From NCBI GenBank assembly GCA_964344685.1, contig CAYFOK010000015.1, positions 32,571-96,570 on the forward strand: a stretch of DNA of 64,000 nucleotides. The letters are read 5' to 3'. Source of the stretch: Scalindua sp964344685 (lineage in GTDB: Bacteria > Planctomycetota > Brocadiia > Brocadiales > Scalinduaceae). The translations under genes were made by a program, and so were the position numbers. Within the stretch, counting starts at the first letter, position 1, and each line of letters starts with the position of its first letter. The notes beneath the pieces are model-generated. The model did no database searches. It was not told the origin of the DNA and worked only from the letters and a program-made list of their open reading frames with translations. This document shows, piece after piece, positions 56,380-64,000 of this stretch.

Positions 56380-57075
56380 ATGAGAACAATATGCTTAACA
56401 GTACTCGCGTTTGTAGCTTTAATTTTGTCTGAGGCAAACTTGGGGGCTCAGGATCAATCTGCAAACATGCAGGAGAAAATGCAAAAGGCAATGCAGGAAT
56501 TCAAAAAAGAGATCAAGTCTGATGTTAAGGTGGACAATCCGGGAACTATTACAGGTAAGGTTAAGTGCAGAAGGGTTAGGCATTCCGGGGATACGGTTGT
56601 ATACATTGAGACCGTTGGAGATAACGAATACGATCCACCAACTGAACGCGGTATTGTCGACCAGATGAACTTGGTTTTTATACCTCACGTATTAGCTGTG
56701 CAGAAAGGCACAACGGTTGATTTTCCGAATAACGATGAAGTCAGGCACAATGTTTTCTCTCCTCCTGATTGCTGTAATCAATTTAATTTAGGAACGTATG
56801 ATGTTGGGGCCTCAAAACCTGTTACGTTTACTGAATCATGTGAGGTGCCGCTCTTATGTAACGTTCATGCAGAGATGTCTGCATTTGTAGTTGTGTTGGA
56901 TAACCCATATTTTGGCGTTACTGCTAAAGATGGAAGTTTTACAATTGGAAATGTACCACCAGGCACATATAAGCTTAAGACATGGCACGAAAAACTCAGG
57001 TCTGAAGAACTAGAGGTGACGGTAGAAGGCGGTAAAACCACAGAGGTAAACTTCACATTAAAAAAACGCAAATAG
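56380..57075 (+). CDS. blue-copper (cupredoxin-like) periplasmic protein 1
   Basis: 231 residues from the ATG at 56380, chosen because it aligns with the start of its paralogue at 57372 and keeps 10 bases to AAGGGG; an ATG at 56374 is also possible. Signal peptide 1-23. A helical segment (about 27-48) precedes a plastocyanin-like domain with copper ligands H123 (VRHN), C160 and H163 (LLCNVH) and M166. CC at 131-132 is conserved in both paralogues and is unusual. Residues about 178-230 are a CarboxypepD_reg-like strand domain (KDGSFTIGNVPPGTY). It should carry single electrons in the periplasm, possibly to or from the bc complex encoded next. Confidence 0.88.
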   Translation: MRTICLTVLAFVALILSEANLGAQDQSANMQEKMQKAMQEFKKEIKSDVKVDNPGTITGKVKCRRVRHSGDTVVYIETVGDNEYDPPTERGIVDQMNLVFIPHVLAVQKGTTVDFPNNDEVRHNVFSPPDCCNQFNLGTYDVGASKPVTFTESCEVPLLCNVHAEMSAFVVVLDNPYFGVTAKDGSFTIGNVPPGTYKLKTWHEKLRSEELEVTVEGGKTTEVNFTLKKRK

Positions 57076-57280
57076 CTTACAAAGATTTAACGGAGTACCT
57101 ATTTAAATTACGAACCTAATTCATTTAATGATGTGTCGGCAGAAGATTTAGTCATTTATTTTATCAACTGGGTTGTTGCCTAAGGTCACCAGATAGGATT
57201 TTAGACTGTTATGGCTCGTTTTACATATCCTCTTTTATTTTTTGCTCTTATGGATAGTGGTATAAACAGCATGACTTCAC

Positions 57281-57310
57281 TTGACAACTTGGCACTATAC
57301 CTGCTAAAAT
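57281..57310 (+). promoter_or_regulatory. overlapping sigma-70 and sigma-54 promoter candidates before the bc operon
   Basis: TTGACA (57281-57286) and TAAAAT (57305-57310) are 18 bases apart, a good sigma-70 match. Embedded in it, TGGCAC-TATAC-CTGCT (57290-57305) keeps the sigma-54 spacing between GG and GC exactly. Either could start the transcript near 57316, giving a leader of about 56 bases to the second copper-protein gene. Confidence 0.55.
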
Positions 57311-57371
57311 AAATACCAATTGTCAATTGAGGCTTTTTTACATTATTTCGTAAGGAAAGGGGATAGTCAGT

Positions 57372-58082
57372 ATGAGAATGTTTTTGAAAATTTTTGTTGT
57401 AGCTCTGCTTGTTGCATTTTTTCACACATATAATGTTTCTGCTCAGGAAATGACAGAGGAACAGGCCAAGGCAGCACAGGCAAAATTAATTGAGGCGTTG
57501 AAGTCGTTAAAGAAGGAAATCAAGACCGAAGTTACAGTAGAAAACGGTGGCTCCATAACTGGAACTGTAAAATGCAAAAGAGTCAGGCATCCGCAAGATG
57601 TAGTTGTTTACATTGAAGAGGTAAATGGAAATAATTATCCTGCACCTGAGGAAAAAGGTATTCTGGATCAGTTGAATCTGACATTTGTTCCTCATGTGAT
57701 AGCTGTTCAGAAGGGAACAAAGATAGATTTTCCAAACAGTGACAGCGTAAGGCACAATCTTTACTCTCCGCCGGATTGCTGCAAGCAGTTTAACCTGGGT
57801 ACCTATGATGTTGGTGTTATTAAGACTGTAGATTTTGATCAGGCATGTTCTGTACCGCTCTTATGTAATGTACATGCTGAGATGTCAGCATTTGTTTTGG
57901 TACTTGAAAATCCATATTTTTGTGTTACCGGAAAAGATGGTGTTTTCAAGATAGATAATGTGCCACCAGGTACTTATCAGGTTAGTGCGTGGCATGAGAA
58001 GTTGAGAACTGTGACTAAAGATGTAACTGTTGAGGCAGGAAAAGAAGCAAATGTTGATTTTAATCTAAAGAAGAAAAAGTAA
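57372..58082 (+). CDS. blue-copper (cupredoxin-like) periplasmic protein 2
   Basis: 236 residues, paralogue of the gene at 56380 with roughly half of residues identical. Signal peptide 1-24. Copper ligands H128 (VRHN), C165 and H168 (LLCNVH) and M171 are kept, as are the CC pair (136-137) and the C-terminal CarboxypepD_reg-like domain. The Rieske gene starts four bases after its stop, so this copper protein is the first gene of the bc operon, taking the place where cytochrome c1/f genes might be expected. A strong promoter lies upstream. Likely role: electron acceptor or donor for the Rieske/cytochrome b complex; this is inference from position. Confidence 0.9.
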   Translation: MRMFLKIFVVALLVAFFHTYNVSAQEMTEEQAKAAQAKLIEALKSLKKEIKTEVTVENGGSITGTVKCKRVRHPQDVVVYIEEVNGNNYPAPEEKGILDQLNLTFVPHVIAVQKGTKIDFPNSDSVRHNLYSPPDCCKQFNLGTYDVGVIKTVDFDQACSVPLLCNVHAEMSAFVLVLENPYFCVTGKDGVFKIDNVPPGTYQVSAWHEKLRTVTKDVTVEAGKEANVDFNLKKKK

Positions 58083-58086
58083 AACA

Positions 58087-58605
58087 ATGGATTGCCAAAC
58101 TACATCGGATGAAAATATAACTTCAGATGCTGTAGATAGAAGGAGAGCACTTTATCTGCTTGGCTGGGGTTTTATAGGAGTGTTTCTGGCCGCAGTAGTT
58201 GGTTCTGCTATCAGATTTTTTTTTCCGCGAATTATTTATGAGCCTCCGACTAAATACAAGGTTGGCTTTCCACTTGAATACACGTTAGGTGTCAGTGAAA
58301 GGTTTAAAAAACAATTCAGGGTATGGATAGTTAGGGAGACTGACAGGATATACGTAATTCAGGCTAAATGTACTCATCTGGGCTGCACCCCTAACTGGCT
58401 GTCATCTGAGGGGAAGTTTAAGTGTCCGTGTCATGGAAGTGGCTTTACCCCTGATGGGGTCAACATTGAAGGCCCTGCTCCAAGGCCATTGGAAAGATTT
58501 AAGGTTGCTCTGTCTGAAGACGGTCAGATTATAGTTGATGAGAGTGTGAGGTTCAGGGGAGAGCGTGATGAATGGCAGAAACCGGGTGCGTTTCTTCCGG
58601 TTTAG
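58087..58605 (+). CDS. Rieske iron-sulfur protein of a cytochrome bc complex
   Basis: 172 residues. A membrane anchor at about 20-45 is followed by a Rieske domain: CTHLGC (95-100) and CPCHGSGF (113-120). Ligands are C95, H97, C113 and H116; C100 and C115 form the stabilising disulfide. PAPRPLERF is the typical Pro loop. It accepts electrons from quinol in a bc1/b6f-type complex. The gene lies four bases after the copper-protein gene and about 270 bases before cytochrome b, with a perfect hairpin between them. Confidence 0.96.
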   Translation: MDCQTTSDENITSDAVDRRRALYLLGWGFIGVFLAAVVGSAIRFFFPRIIYEPPTKYKVGFPLEYTLGVSERFKKQFRVWIVRETDRIYVIQAKCTHLGCTPNWLSSEGKFKCPCHGSGFTPDGVNIEGPAPRPLERFKVALSEDGQIIVDESVRFRGERDEWQKPGAFLPV

Positions 58606-58705
58606 TTTTTTTTGATGCTGACGGAGTTTTTTGTCGGGTATTAATTTGGTAGTGAATAATTAGATTCACTGTTTTAGGCGTTTCATTAATCTGGGTTTTC
58701 CAATA

Positions 58706-58737
58706 GAGCGGCATAGCTTTTTTAAGCTATGCCGCTC
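58706..58737. repeat. perfect 14-bp stem-loop inside the bc operon
   Basis: GAGCGGCATAGCTT (58706-58719) pairs perfectly with 58724-58737 around a TTTT loop. No T-run follows, so it is not a full terminator; it may protect or process the mRNA between Rieske and cytochrome b, setting their relative expression. Confidence 0.65.
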
Positions 58738-58876
58738 ATTATACGCATTCAGTACAACGTGTTTCAGGTTTTCACTTGAGCGGTTGCTACTGATACTGAT
58801 GTGAGGCGAGATTTGTGACCTTGCTGGTGGGATCTTGCCTTTTCCTTCCTGGTACAGATGTAGAGGGGGTATTTGG

Positions 58877-59701
58877 TTGAGCGATAATGATGACAAAGAA
58901 AAACAGGATTTACGGGAATCGGTAAAGTTAAAAGGAATTCCAGATACAATTAAACATTCCATAGAAAATTCCCAGATCTGGAGTTCTTTCTTCCGTCATA
59001 GCCTTAAAGACACACCAAAGACGAGAATGCAGACCGTAATAAGTAATGTGTTTCTCCATCTGCACCCTGCCAAAGTGAAACGACATGCCCCATTATTCAA
59101 ATTTACATGGTGCATGGGTGGTATAACCTTCTTCACATTCCTTGTCTTAACGATTACAGGTGTTTTCCTGATGTTTTACTATCATCCAAATGTTAGAGAC
59201 GCATACTGGGATATGAAAGGACTGGAGAACCATGTACCATTTGGATTACTTTTGAGAAACCTTCATAGGTGGGGCGCTCATCTGATGGTAATTACGGTAT
59301 GGTTCCATATGTTCAGGGTATTTATGACGGGTTCATACAAACCTCCCAGAGAATTTAATTGGGTGATAGGCGTTGTTCTTCTGGTCTTTACCCTGCTTTT
59401 GAGTTTTACTGGATATCTTCTTCCTTGGGACCAATTGGGTTTCTGGGCTGTAACTGTAGGGACCAATATGGCCAGGGCAACACCAGCCCTGGGGCATGAA
59501 GGCCCGTTTGGGGAGTTACTTGGTATGACTGCTTATAACGACATAAGGTTTGCGTTATTAGGAGGATCAATGGTTGGAGGAAATGCTCTTTTGAGGGCTT
59601 ATATATGGCATTGTATAGGTTTGCCTTTGATAGTGAGCATATTTCTAATAGTACATTTCTGGAGAATACGTAAGGACGGTGGAATTTCTGGCAAACTGTA
59701 A
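58877..59701 (+). CDS. cytochrome b, N-terminal half (b6-like)
   Basis: 274 residues from the TTG at 58877, which has AGAGGGGG seven bases upstream; the frame extends 42 bases further without a ribosome site. A charged N-terminal extension (about 1-70) precedes four membrane helices. Heme b ligands: H130 and H144 (14 apart), H245 and H260 (15 apart), as in cytochrome b6. The Qo region has SFTGYLLPWDQLGFWAV. It is the half that carries both b hemes; the second half is encoded at 61738. The long cytoplasmic N-terminus is unusual compared with plant b6. Confidence 0.94.
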   Translation: MSDNDDKEKQDLRESVKLKGIPDTIKHSIENSQIWSSFFRHSLKDTPKTRMQTVISNVFLHLHPAKVKRHAPLFKFTWCMGGITFFTFLVLTITGVFLMFYYHPNVRDAYWDMKGLENHVPFGLLLRNLHRWGAHLMVITVWFHMFRVFMTGSYKPPREFNWVIGVVLLVFTLLLSFTGYLLPWDQLGFWAVTVGTNMARATPALGHEGPFGELLGMTAYNDIRFALLGGSMVGGNALLRAYIWHCIGLPLIVSIFLIVHFWRIRKDGGISGKL

Positions 59702-59741
59702 AGTAATCGCTTCATTAAATTAATCATTTAAGGATGAAGAA

Positions 59742-59882
59742 ATGGAAAACCTCTGGCACATAATTAGTAAACCTGACAATATTCCAATAATTGGCTTGAT
59801 AGCCCTGTTAGTCTTTTTTACGTGGCTGGCATTTAGTCAGGCATTTGAACATGATCGGCAAAGTGAAGAAGGGAAAAAATAG
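59742..59882 (+). CDS. 46-residue single-helix membrane protein of the bc operon
   Basis: Short frame missed by length cut-offs. ATG with AAGGAT upstream, 40 bases after cytochrome b and 30 before the oxidoreductase. Sequence begins MENLWHIISKPDNIPIIG, followed by one membrane helix (about 16-34) and a charged tail. Position and good ribosome site suggest a small structural subunit of the complex, comparable to small b6f subunits (Pet G/L/M/N), though without visible homology to them. Confidence 0.75.
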   Translation: MENLWHIISKPDNIPIIGLIALLVFFTWLAFSQAFEHDRQSEEGKK

Positions 59883-59912
59883 TTATTACTTATTTAATAG
59901 AGGAAAGTTTAG

Positions 59913-61646
59913 GTGGATTACAAGGTCATCCAGGCTGATGAAAGTTGGTTTAGAGAGAATATAAGCTGCCAATTTGCCTGCCCTGTTAATACTCCTGCAT
60001 CCAATTATATTGAGAGGATCCAGGAAGGGGATTACGATAGTGCATTGGATTTGAACTATATGGCAAACCTGTTTCCGCATATTCTGGGCAGGGTATGTAC
60101 ACATCCATGTGAAAGTGCTTGCCGTAGGGGCAAGATCGATGAGCCGATATCAATTTGTTCACTTAAGAGAGTAGCGGCTGATTTTTCAGAGAAAAAATAT
60201 CCAAGAAGCCGTTTAGCAGCAAAAAAGACGGGCAAGAAAGTCGCTATAATAGGAGCCGGACCTTCAGGGCTTGCTGCCGGTAATGATTTAGCGGTTAAGG
60301 GGCATGATGTTACAATTTTTGAGGCTCTTCCTATGGCAGGGGGTATGTTGAGTGTAGGTATTCCTCCTTACCGGTTACCATGGAATAAGATTGAGGAAGC
60401 AGTGAATTGGGTTAAGGAACTTGGCATAAAGCTCAAACTAAACAGCCCCATAAACAATTCGGAGGAGTTTGATAAATTAGCAGAAAAATATGATGCTGTA
60501 TACATAGCAGCTGGGGCGCACAAATCGCTGGCATTAGAGATACCGGGAGAAGATTTGAAAGGTGTTGTTAACGGTATCACGTATATGAAAGATATTAATC
60601 TTGGGAAGCAGAAAAAAGTGCCACCGAAGGTCGTAGTGGTGGGAGGAGGGTTTACAGCTATTGATTGTGCCAGATCATCATTAAGATTAGGCGCCAAAGA
60701 GGTCTCTATAATATACAGAAGGACATTGAAAGAGATGCCTGCCGGTGAGCTTGAAGTAAGCCTGGCAGAGGAAGAGGCAATAAAAATACTATACTTGACA
60801 ACACCAATAAAAATACTATACTTGACAACACCAATAAAAATATCGGGAAATAAAGAATTAAAAGTAACGGCTTTGGAATGTATTAAGAATAAACTGGGAG
60901 AACCTGATGCGAGTGGAAGAAGAAGGCCGGAGCCTATTCCAGGAAGTGAATTTACATTGCCTGTAGATATGATAATTGCGGCAATAGGTCAGGCGCCGGA
61001 TACAGGGTTTATGGCGGGGGAATCAGGTGTAGAATTTACAAAACGTGGTACTGTTAAAGTTGATGCCGAAAATTTTACTACAAGCAGGAAGGGTGTCTTT
61101 GCGGGAGGAGACTTCATAACAGGACCGAGGAATGCTATTGAAGTGATAGCTGACGGTAGAAAGGCTGCCAGGGCTATAGATAAATATCTAAGTGGTGACA
61201 AAGAAAGAAAGATTGATTATTTTTTTAAGGATAAAGAGCCGGTAAGAAACGATCCCGGTTATGAGAAAATACCACGCCAGATACAGGATTCTGTTCCGAT
61301 GGGAGCAAGGTGGGATATTGACAAGGAGGTAGAACTTGGTTTTTCAAAAGAGAATGCTTCCAAAGAAGCAGACAGATGTCTGCTCTGCCACTATAACATA
61401 TTTATTGATGAAAAATGTGTACTTTGTGGAGGGTGTATAGATGTTTGTCCGCACAACTGTATCGCAATGATTTCCCGGGACAAGGTTGATATAGATGATA
61501 TGCTGGAAGGGTCAGTACCGGATGACTGGGATGCTGTTATGGCTATAGATGAGGAGCAGTGTATCAGATGCGGCCTTTGTGTAAAGAGGTGTCCGGTAGA
61601 TGCAATAAAGATGCAGAGATTTTCTTATACTGAAGCTGCGGTTTAA
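59913..61646 (+). CDS. FAD/NAD(P) oxidoreductase with Fe-S domains (GltD-like) of the bc operon
   Basis: 577 residues from a GTG with AGAGGA upstream. The N-terminal GltD-type Fe-S domain has C19, C23, C62, C66 and C70. The FAD loop IIGAGPSGLA is at 112-121, the NAD(P) loop VVGGGFTAID at about 242-251, and the second FAD motif FAGGD at about 397-401. The C-terminus is a two-cluster ferredoxin: C489, C492, C502, C505, C508, C512 and C550, C553, C556, C560. It should move electrons between NAD(P)H, ferredoxin and the membrane complex; such modules linked to bc complexes are known from anammox bacteria. It carries a 27-base in-frame tandem duplication (residues 290-307). Cytoplasmic, no signal. 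Confidence 0.93.
   Translation: MDYKVIQADESWFRENISCQFACPVNTPASNYIERIQEGDYDSALDLNYMANLFPHILGRVCTHPCESACRRGKIDEPISICSLKRVAADFSEKKYPRSRLAAKKTGKKVAIIGAGPSGLAAGNDLAVKGHDVTIFEALPMAGGMLSVGIPPYRLPWNKIEEAVNWVKELGIKLKLNSPINNSEEFDKLAEKYDAVYIAAGAHKSLALEIPGEDLKGVVNGITYMKDINLGKQKKVPPKVVVVGGGFTAIDCARSSLRLGAKEVSIIYRRTLKEMPAGELEVSLAEEEAIKILYLTTPIKILYLTTPIKISGNKELKVTALECIKNKLGEPDASGRRRPEPIPGSEFTLPVDMIIAAIGQAPDTGFMAGESGVEFTKRGTVKVDAENFTTSRKGVFAGGDFITGPRNAIEVIADGRKAARAIDKYLSGDKERKIDYFFKDKEPVRNDPGYEKIPRQIQDSVPMGARWDIDKEVELGFSKENASKEADRCLLCHYNIFIDEKCVLCGGCIDVCPHNCIAMISRDKVDIDDMLEGSVPDDWDAVMAIDEEQCIRCGLCVKRCPVDAIKMQRFSYTEAAV
60779..60842 (+). repeat. 27-bp in-frame tandem duplication inside the oxidoreductase gene
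   Basis: The unit starting AATAAAAATACTATACTT occurs twice in perfect copies (60779-60805 and 60806-60832) plus the first 10 bases of a third. It encodes IKILYLTTP twice, then IKIS. The identity of the copies shows it is recent. Confidence 0.95.
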
Positions 61647-61737
61647 GAGACCGCTGGAAACGTGTGTGCAAAAATAGAATAGTATTATAGTGTGGATCAT
61701 TACGAATATTCTTTAATTTTACTAATGGAATTATAAG

Positions 61738-62565
61738 GTGTCAGACAAGAAAGATTCTGAACAGAGAAGATACCGTGCGTTGGCCTTTGTCAAAGGAGAA
61801 TCGTTGGCAAAGGAGAAGGACTCGCATGTGTCTGAGGAAGAACTGCCAACATGGCCGTATCTGGTGAGAAAGGAGTTTCTTGCTGCCATAATCGTAACCA
61901 TAATCCTGATGGTCTGGTCAATTGCTCTTAATGCACCATTGGAGGAGCCTTCAGATCCCAGTGTGACGCCTAATCCTGCAAAGGCGCCATGGTATTTCCT
62001 GGGGCTGCAGGAAATGCTGGTATATTTTGATCCGTGGATAGCAGGCGTAATGTTTCCTACGTTGATAATAGTAGGATTAATGGCAATGCCTTATGTCGAT
62101 ATAAACCCTAAAGGTAATGGGTATTATACTTTTAAGGAGAGAAAGTTTGCAATACTGACGTTTTGCTTTGGATTTCATGTTCTCTGGGTTTTATTGATAA
62201 TAGTAGGGGTGTTTATGCGCGGGCCTGGCTGGTTGTGGTTCTGGCCGTGGCAGGAGTGGGATGCGCACAGAATAGTAGCAGAAACTAATTATGATCTGAC
62301 ACAGTTTATAGGAATTGATTCGAAATCCCTTCTGGGTTCTGTGATTGGTGGAGGTGTTATAAGTGCCTACTTTTTTCTGGGTATGACGATTCCTTATCTT
62401 CTTATGAAAGCAACGGGAAGTCAGACACTTCAAAAATTGGGGACAATTAGATATTCGCTGGTGGCATTTTTGTTCCTGTCTATGATGGGACTGCCGATTA
62501 AGGTATTTTTGAAGTTAGTGTTTCACTTAAAATATATATGGGTTACACCATGGTTTAATATATAA
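61738..62565 (+). CDS. cytochrome b, C-terminal half (subunit IV-like)
   Basis: 275 residues from a GTG at 61738. Membrane helices at about 45-65, 100-120, 140-165, 195-220 and 240-265. The Qo-site segment reads NPAKAPWYFLGLQEMLVYFDPW, where APWY replaces PEWY of mitochondrial and plant complexes; the same form is seen in several anaerobes. Two more helices than plant subunit IV, and a cytoplasmic N-terminal tail. It pairs with the b6-like protein. The oxidoreductase gene between the two cytochrome b halves is an unusual order. Confidence 0.92.
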   Translation: MSDKKDSEQRRYRALAFVKGESLAKEKDSHVSEEELPTWPYLVRKEFLAAIIVTIILMVWSIALNAPLEEPSDPSVTPNPAKAPWYFLGLQEMLVYFDPWIAGVMFPTLIIVGLMAMPYVDINPKGNGYYTFKERKFAILTFCFGFHVLWVLLIIVGVFMRGPGWLWFWPWQEWDAHRIVAETNYDLTQFIGIDSKSLLGSVIGGGVISAYFFLGMTIPYLLMKATGSQTLQKLGTIRYSLVAFLFLSMMGLPIKVFLKLVFHLKYIWVTPWFNI

Positions 62566-63086
62566 AATCGGGAAATTTCATAAATATTTAGTAGGTGATA
62601 ATATTTTAATTAATAGGTGAAATTCCTTAATAGCCACCAGCATTTATCAGACTTTAACTGACAAATTTCTGTTAAATAATATATTTACTTAATTACATGC
62701 TTTGCAAGACGGCAAATCATGCCCAGGCGCTAAATGTCCATAGATATAGTATAGTATTTTACATGCATTAATAACTTACTATGATGGGTGACACGCTGTC
62801 CGTAAAACCTGATTTGATTTATCTATAATGACGTTATGTGTAATACTAAAATGAAATACAAATTCTGCCTCATCGGTATCTAAGTAAAATATCCTCCATA
62901 TCTTATGACAACATAACAACTTAATATAGTGGACCATAGTTTATAGAATGGGTTTCTAGAATTGGCATCATCTTTGCTCAACTAACAAGTGATGTAAGCA
63001 GTTTGTTTGTAAGTGTTTAACACTACAATAATTTTATGAAAATATCATAGCTTCAATAGCAGTGTTACACTGGAGGGGAAGCATTA
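62566..63086. other. intergenic region with sigma-54-like promoter
   Basis: 521 AT-rich bases. Nothing coding. The sigma-54-like site at 62963 is the only feature recognised. Confidence 0.5.
62963..62978 (+). promoter_or_regulatory. sigma-54-type -24/-12 promoter candidate
   Basis: TGGCAT-CATCT-TTGCT: one mismatch to TGGCAC-N5-TTGCW and exact spacing, the best sigma-54 match in the window. Expected start near 62989, giving a leader of about 98 bases to the His-rich gene. Confidence 0.55.
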
Positions 63087-63473
63087 ATGTATAAAAAAGC
63101 AGTTAAAGATCGGGATTTGGTGTTATTGATATTGTTCGCTTTTTGTCTTTCAAGCGCAACATTATGCGGGTTTTTACTGTTTGGTTCTGAACTCCATTTT
63201 GAAAAAGGCAGTGTTCATATTCATCACGGAAATGAAGACCATGGTTTAGGTAAAGCTGATCATAGCGATGCAGACATTGTTCTGCATCTCGACTATCTAA
63301 TAAATCCCTCCGGATTCACCAATACTAATTCCTTCATCAACCTCTTTTCACGCACAAACTTTTATTCAGAGTGTCACCATAATGTCAGTGAAATTTTTTC
63401 CGTACATCGTTCAGGCATTAACAGGTTTTGTTCCGCTAGTGTGTATCAGCTGACTTCGATATATCTCATTTAA
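63087..63473 (+). CDS. small membrane-anchored His-rich protein, unknown function
   Basis: 128 residues with GGAGGGG before the ATG. Residues about 10-35 are a membrane helix or uncleaved signal. A His/Asp-rich stretch (about 45-70, VHIHHGNEDHGLGKADHSD) follows, then a region with single cysteines at HH and FCSAS. It could bind zinc, copper or nickel in the periplasm. No family recognised. It is transcribed from a likely sigma-54 promoter. Confidence 0.6.
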   Translation: MYKKAVKDRDLVLLILFAFCLSSATLCGFLLFGSELHFEKGSVHIHHGNEDHGLGKADHSDADIVLHLDYLINPSGFTNTNSFINLFSRTNFYSECHHNVSEIFSVHRSGINRFCSASVYQLTSIYLI

Positions 63474-63619
63474 GCAAATCTTATTGCCATTTACTGTTTT
63501 CATTCAGTTTTGAAAATCCTATTTCGAGCATGAATAGACGAGAACAACAAAACTGTAATTTTGAAAGCCATTAAGAGTGATGTTTCAGTTTAACAATGAG
63601 AGAGAGGGTTCAATTTATT

Positions 63620-64000
63620 ATGGAAAAAATGAAGAAGGTGATTTTAGTAACAGGGTCAACAGGTTTTCTCGGTAGCGCCGTTACGCGGAGACTTTTAGTT
63701 TCCGGATGTAAGCTCAGGTTGTTAATAAGAAAAAGAGACAGCGATTCTTATCAGACCTCATTTGGTTCGAAAAGTTTGATCAAAGAACTGATACTGGGAG
63801 ATCAGTTGGAAGAATGCTCGCAGGGACAATGCAGAGTTGTTGATGGGCAGTTAAATAATGAAAAGTCACTTCATGAATTATTTTTTAGTAATGTAGAAAT
63901 ATACTGGGGAGATATAACTTTTTGTGGTTTGGGGTTGGAGAGGCAGGATTACAGAAGGTTGTGTGGTGAAGTAGACGAAATCTTTCACTGTGCGGCTGCC
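63620..64000 (+). CDS. NAD(P)-binding reductase of the extended SDR / thioester-reductase type (3' end cut by window)
   Basis: 127 codons are visible before the window ends. Residues 7-22 read VILVTGSTGFLGSAVT, a glycine-rich Rossmann loop, and the last visible part has WGDIT...LGL followed by YRRLCGEVDEIFHCAA. This spacing matches the male-sterility/NAD_binding_4 family, which reduces acyl thioesters or acts on lipids, rather than sugar epimerases. The upstream GAGAGAGG lies a little far from the ATG, so the start could be the ATG at 63629. Confidence 0.8.
   Translation, partial: MEKMKKVILVTGSTGFLGSAVTRRLLVSGCKLRLLIRKRDSDSYQTSFGSKSLIKELILGDQLEECSQGQCRVVDGQLNNEKSLHELFFSNVEIYWGDITFCGLGLERQDYRRLCGEVDEIFHCAAA

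Noticed and set aside
1..64000. tRNA, rRNA, CRISPR arrays, insertion sequences, prophage genes
   Set aside because: Looked for in all gaps and none was recognised by eye; a tRNA scan would be the decisive check.

Overview
ORGANISM. This is an AT-rich, densely coding stretch of a Gram-negative bacterium. The best guess is a Planctomycetota member of the anammox type (Brocadiales, Scalindua-like). The basis is the split cytochrome b/Rieske operon carrying its own FAD/NAD(P)/Fe-S oxidoreductase, plus blue-copper proteins, a small SWIB-domain protein and many secreted proteins of unknown function. No rRNA, tRNA, CRISPR array, insertion sequence or phage genes were found. The lineage is an inference; a protein search of the bc operon would settle it.

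LAYOUT. (1) 1-6709: an ABC transporter of the betaine/ergothioneine class (ATPase cut by the window edge, then a binding-protein/permease fusion), a histidine N-alpha-methyltransferase of the EgtD family, and a 1135-residue fusion of a molybdopterin oxidoreductase with a cysteine desulfurase. Together they look like an oxygen-independent ergothioneine pathway with its own transporter. (2) 6725-10660: a giant coiled-coil MscS channel with His-rich blocks. (3) 10985-25127: FapA-like protein, two HD-GYP paralogues, PepF, a broken SRAP gene, a SWIB protein, small unknowns, inverted repeats, and a Mut7-C nuclease coupled to a PAS-like protein. (4) 25187-35410: isochorismatase, RsmE, two sodium:solute symporters, GreA, a CheY/CheC pair, a Cys-rich secreted protein and a GCS2-family ligase. 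(5) 35732-44709: PilZ, FGE-like protein, then glk-tkt-pgl-gnd-zwf (oxidative pentose phosphate genes) and a rhodanese lipoprotein. (6) 45174-53502: hemerythrin-like protein, DUF4438, TPR membrane protein, CruF-like carotenoid protein, and a NarL-type sensor/regulator pair. (7) 54616-62565: heme-bearing porin, two blue-copper proteins, Rieske protein, cytochrome b, a 46-residue membrane peptide, an NAD(P)/Fe-S oxidoreductase and the second cytochrome b half. (8) 63087-64000: a His-rich membrane-anchored protein and the start of a reductase.

HOW IT FITS TOGETHER. Region 7 is the energy core: a b6f-like quinol oxidase with a soluble NAD(P)-linked module, fed or drained by periplasmic copper proteins. 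Region 5 supplies NADPH by oxidising glucose. Region 1 would make or import a thiol antioxidant without oxygen. Regulation is rich in cyclic-di-GMP elements (two HD-GYP, one PilZ) and two-component parts. Three intergenic sites fit the sigma-54 -24/-12 spacing (before the hemerythrin gene, before the second copper protein, and before the His-rich protein).
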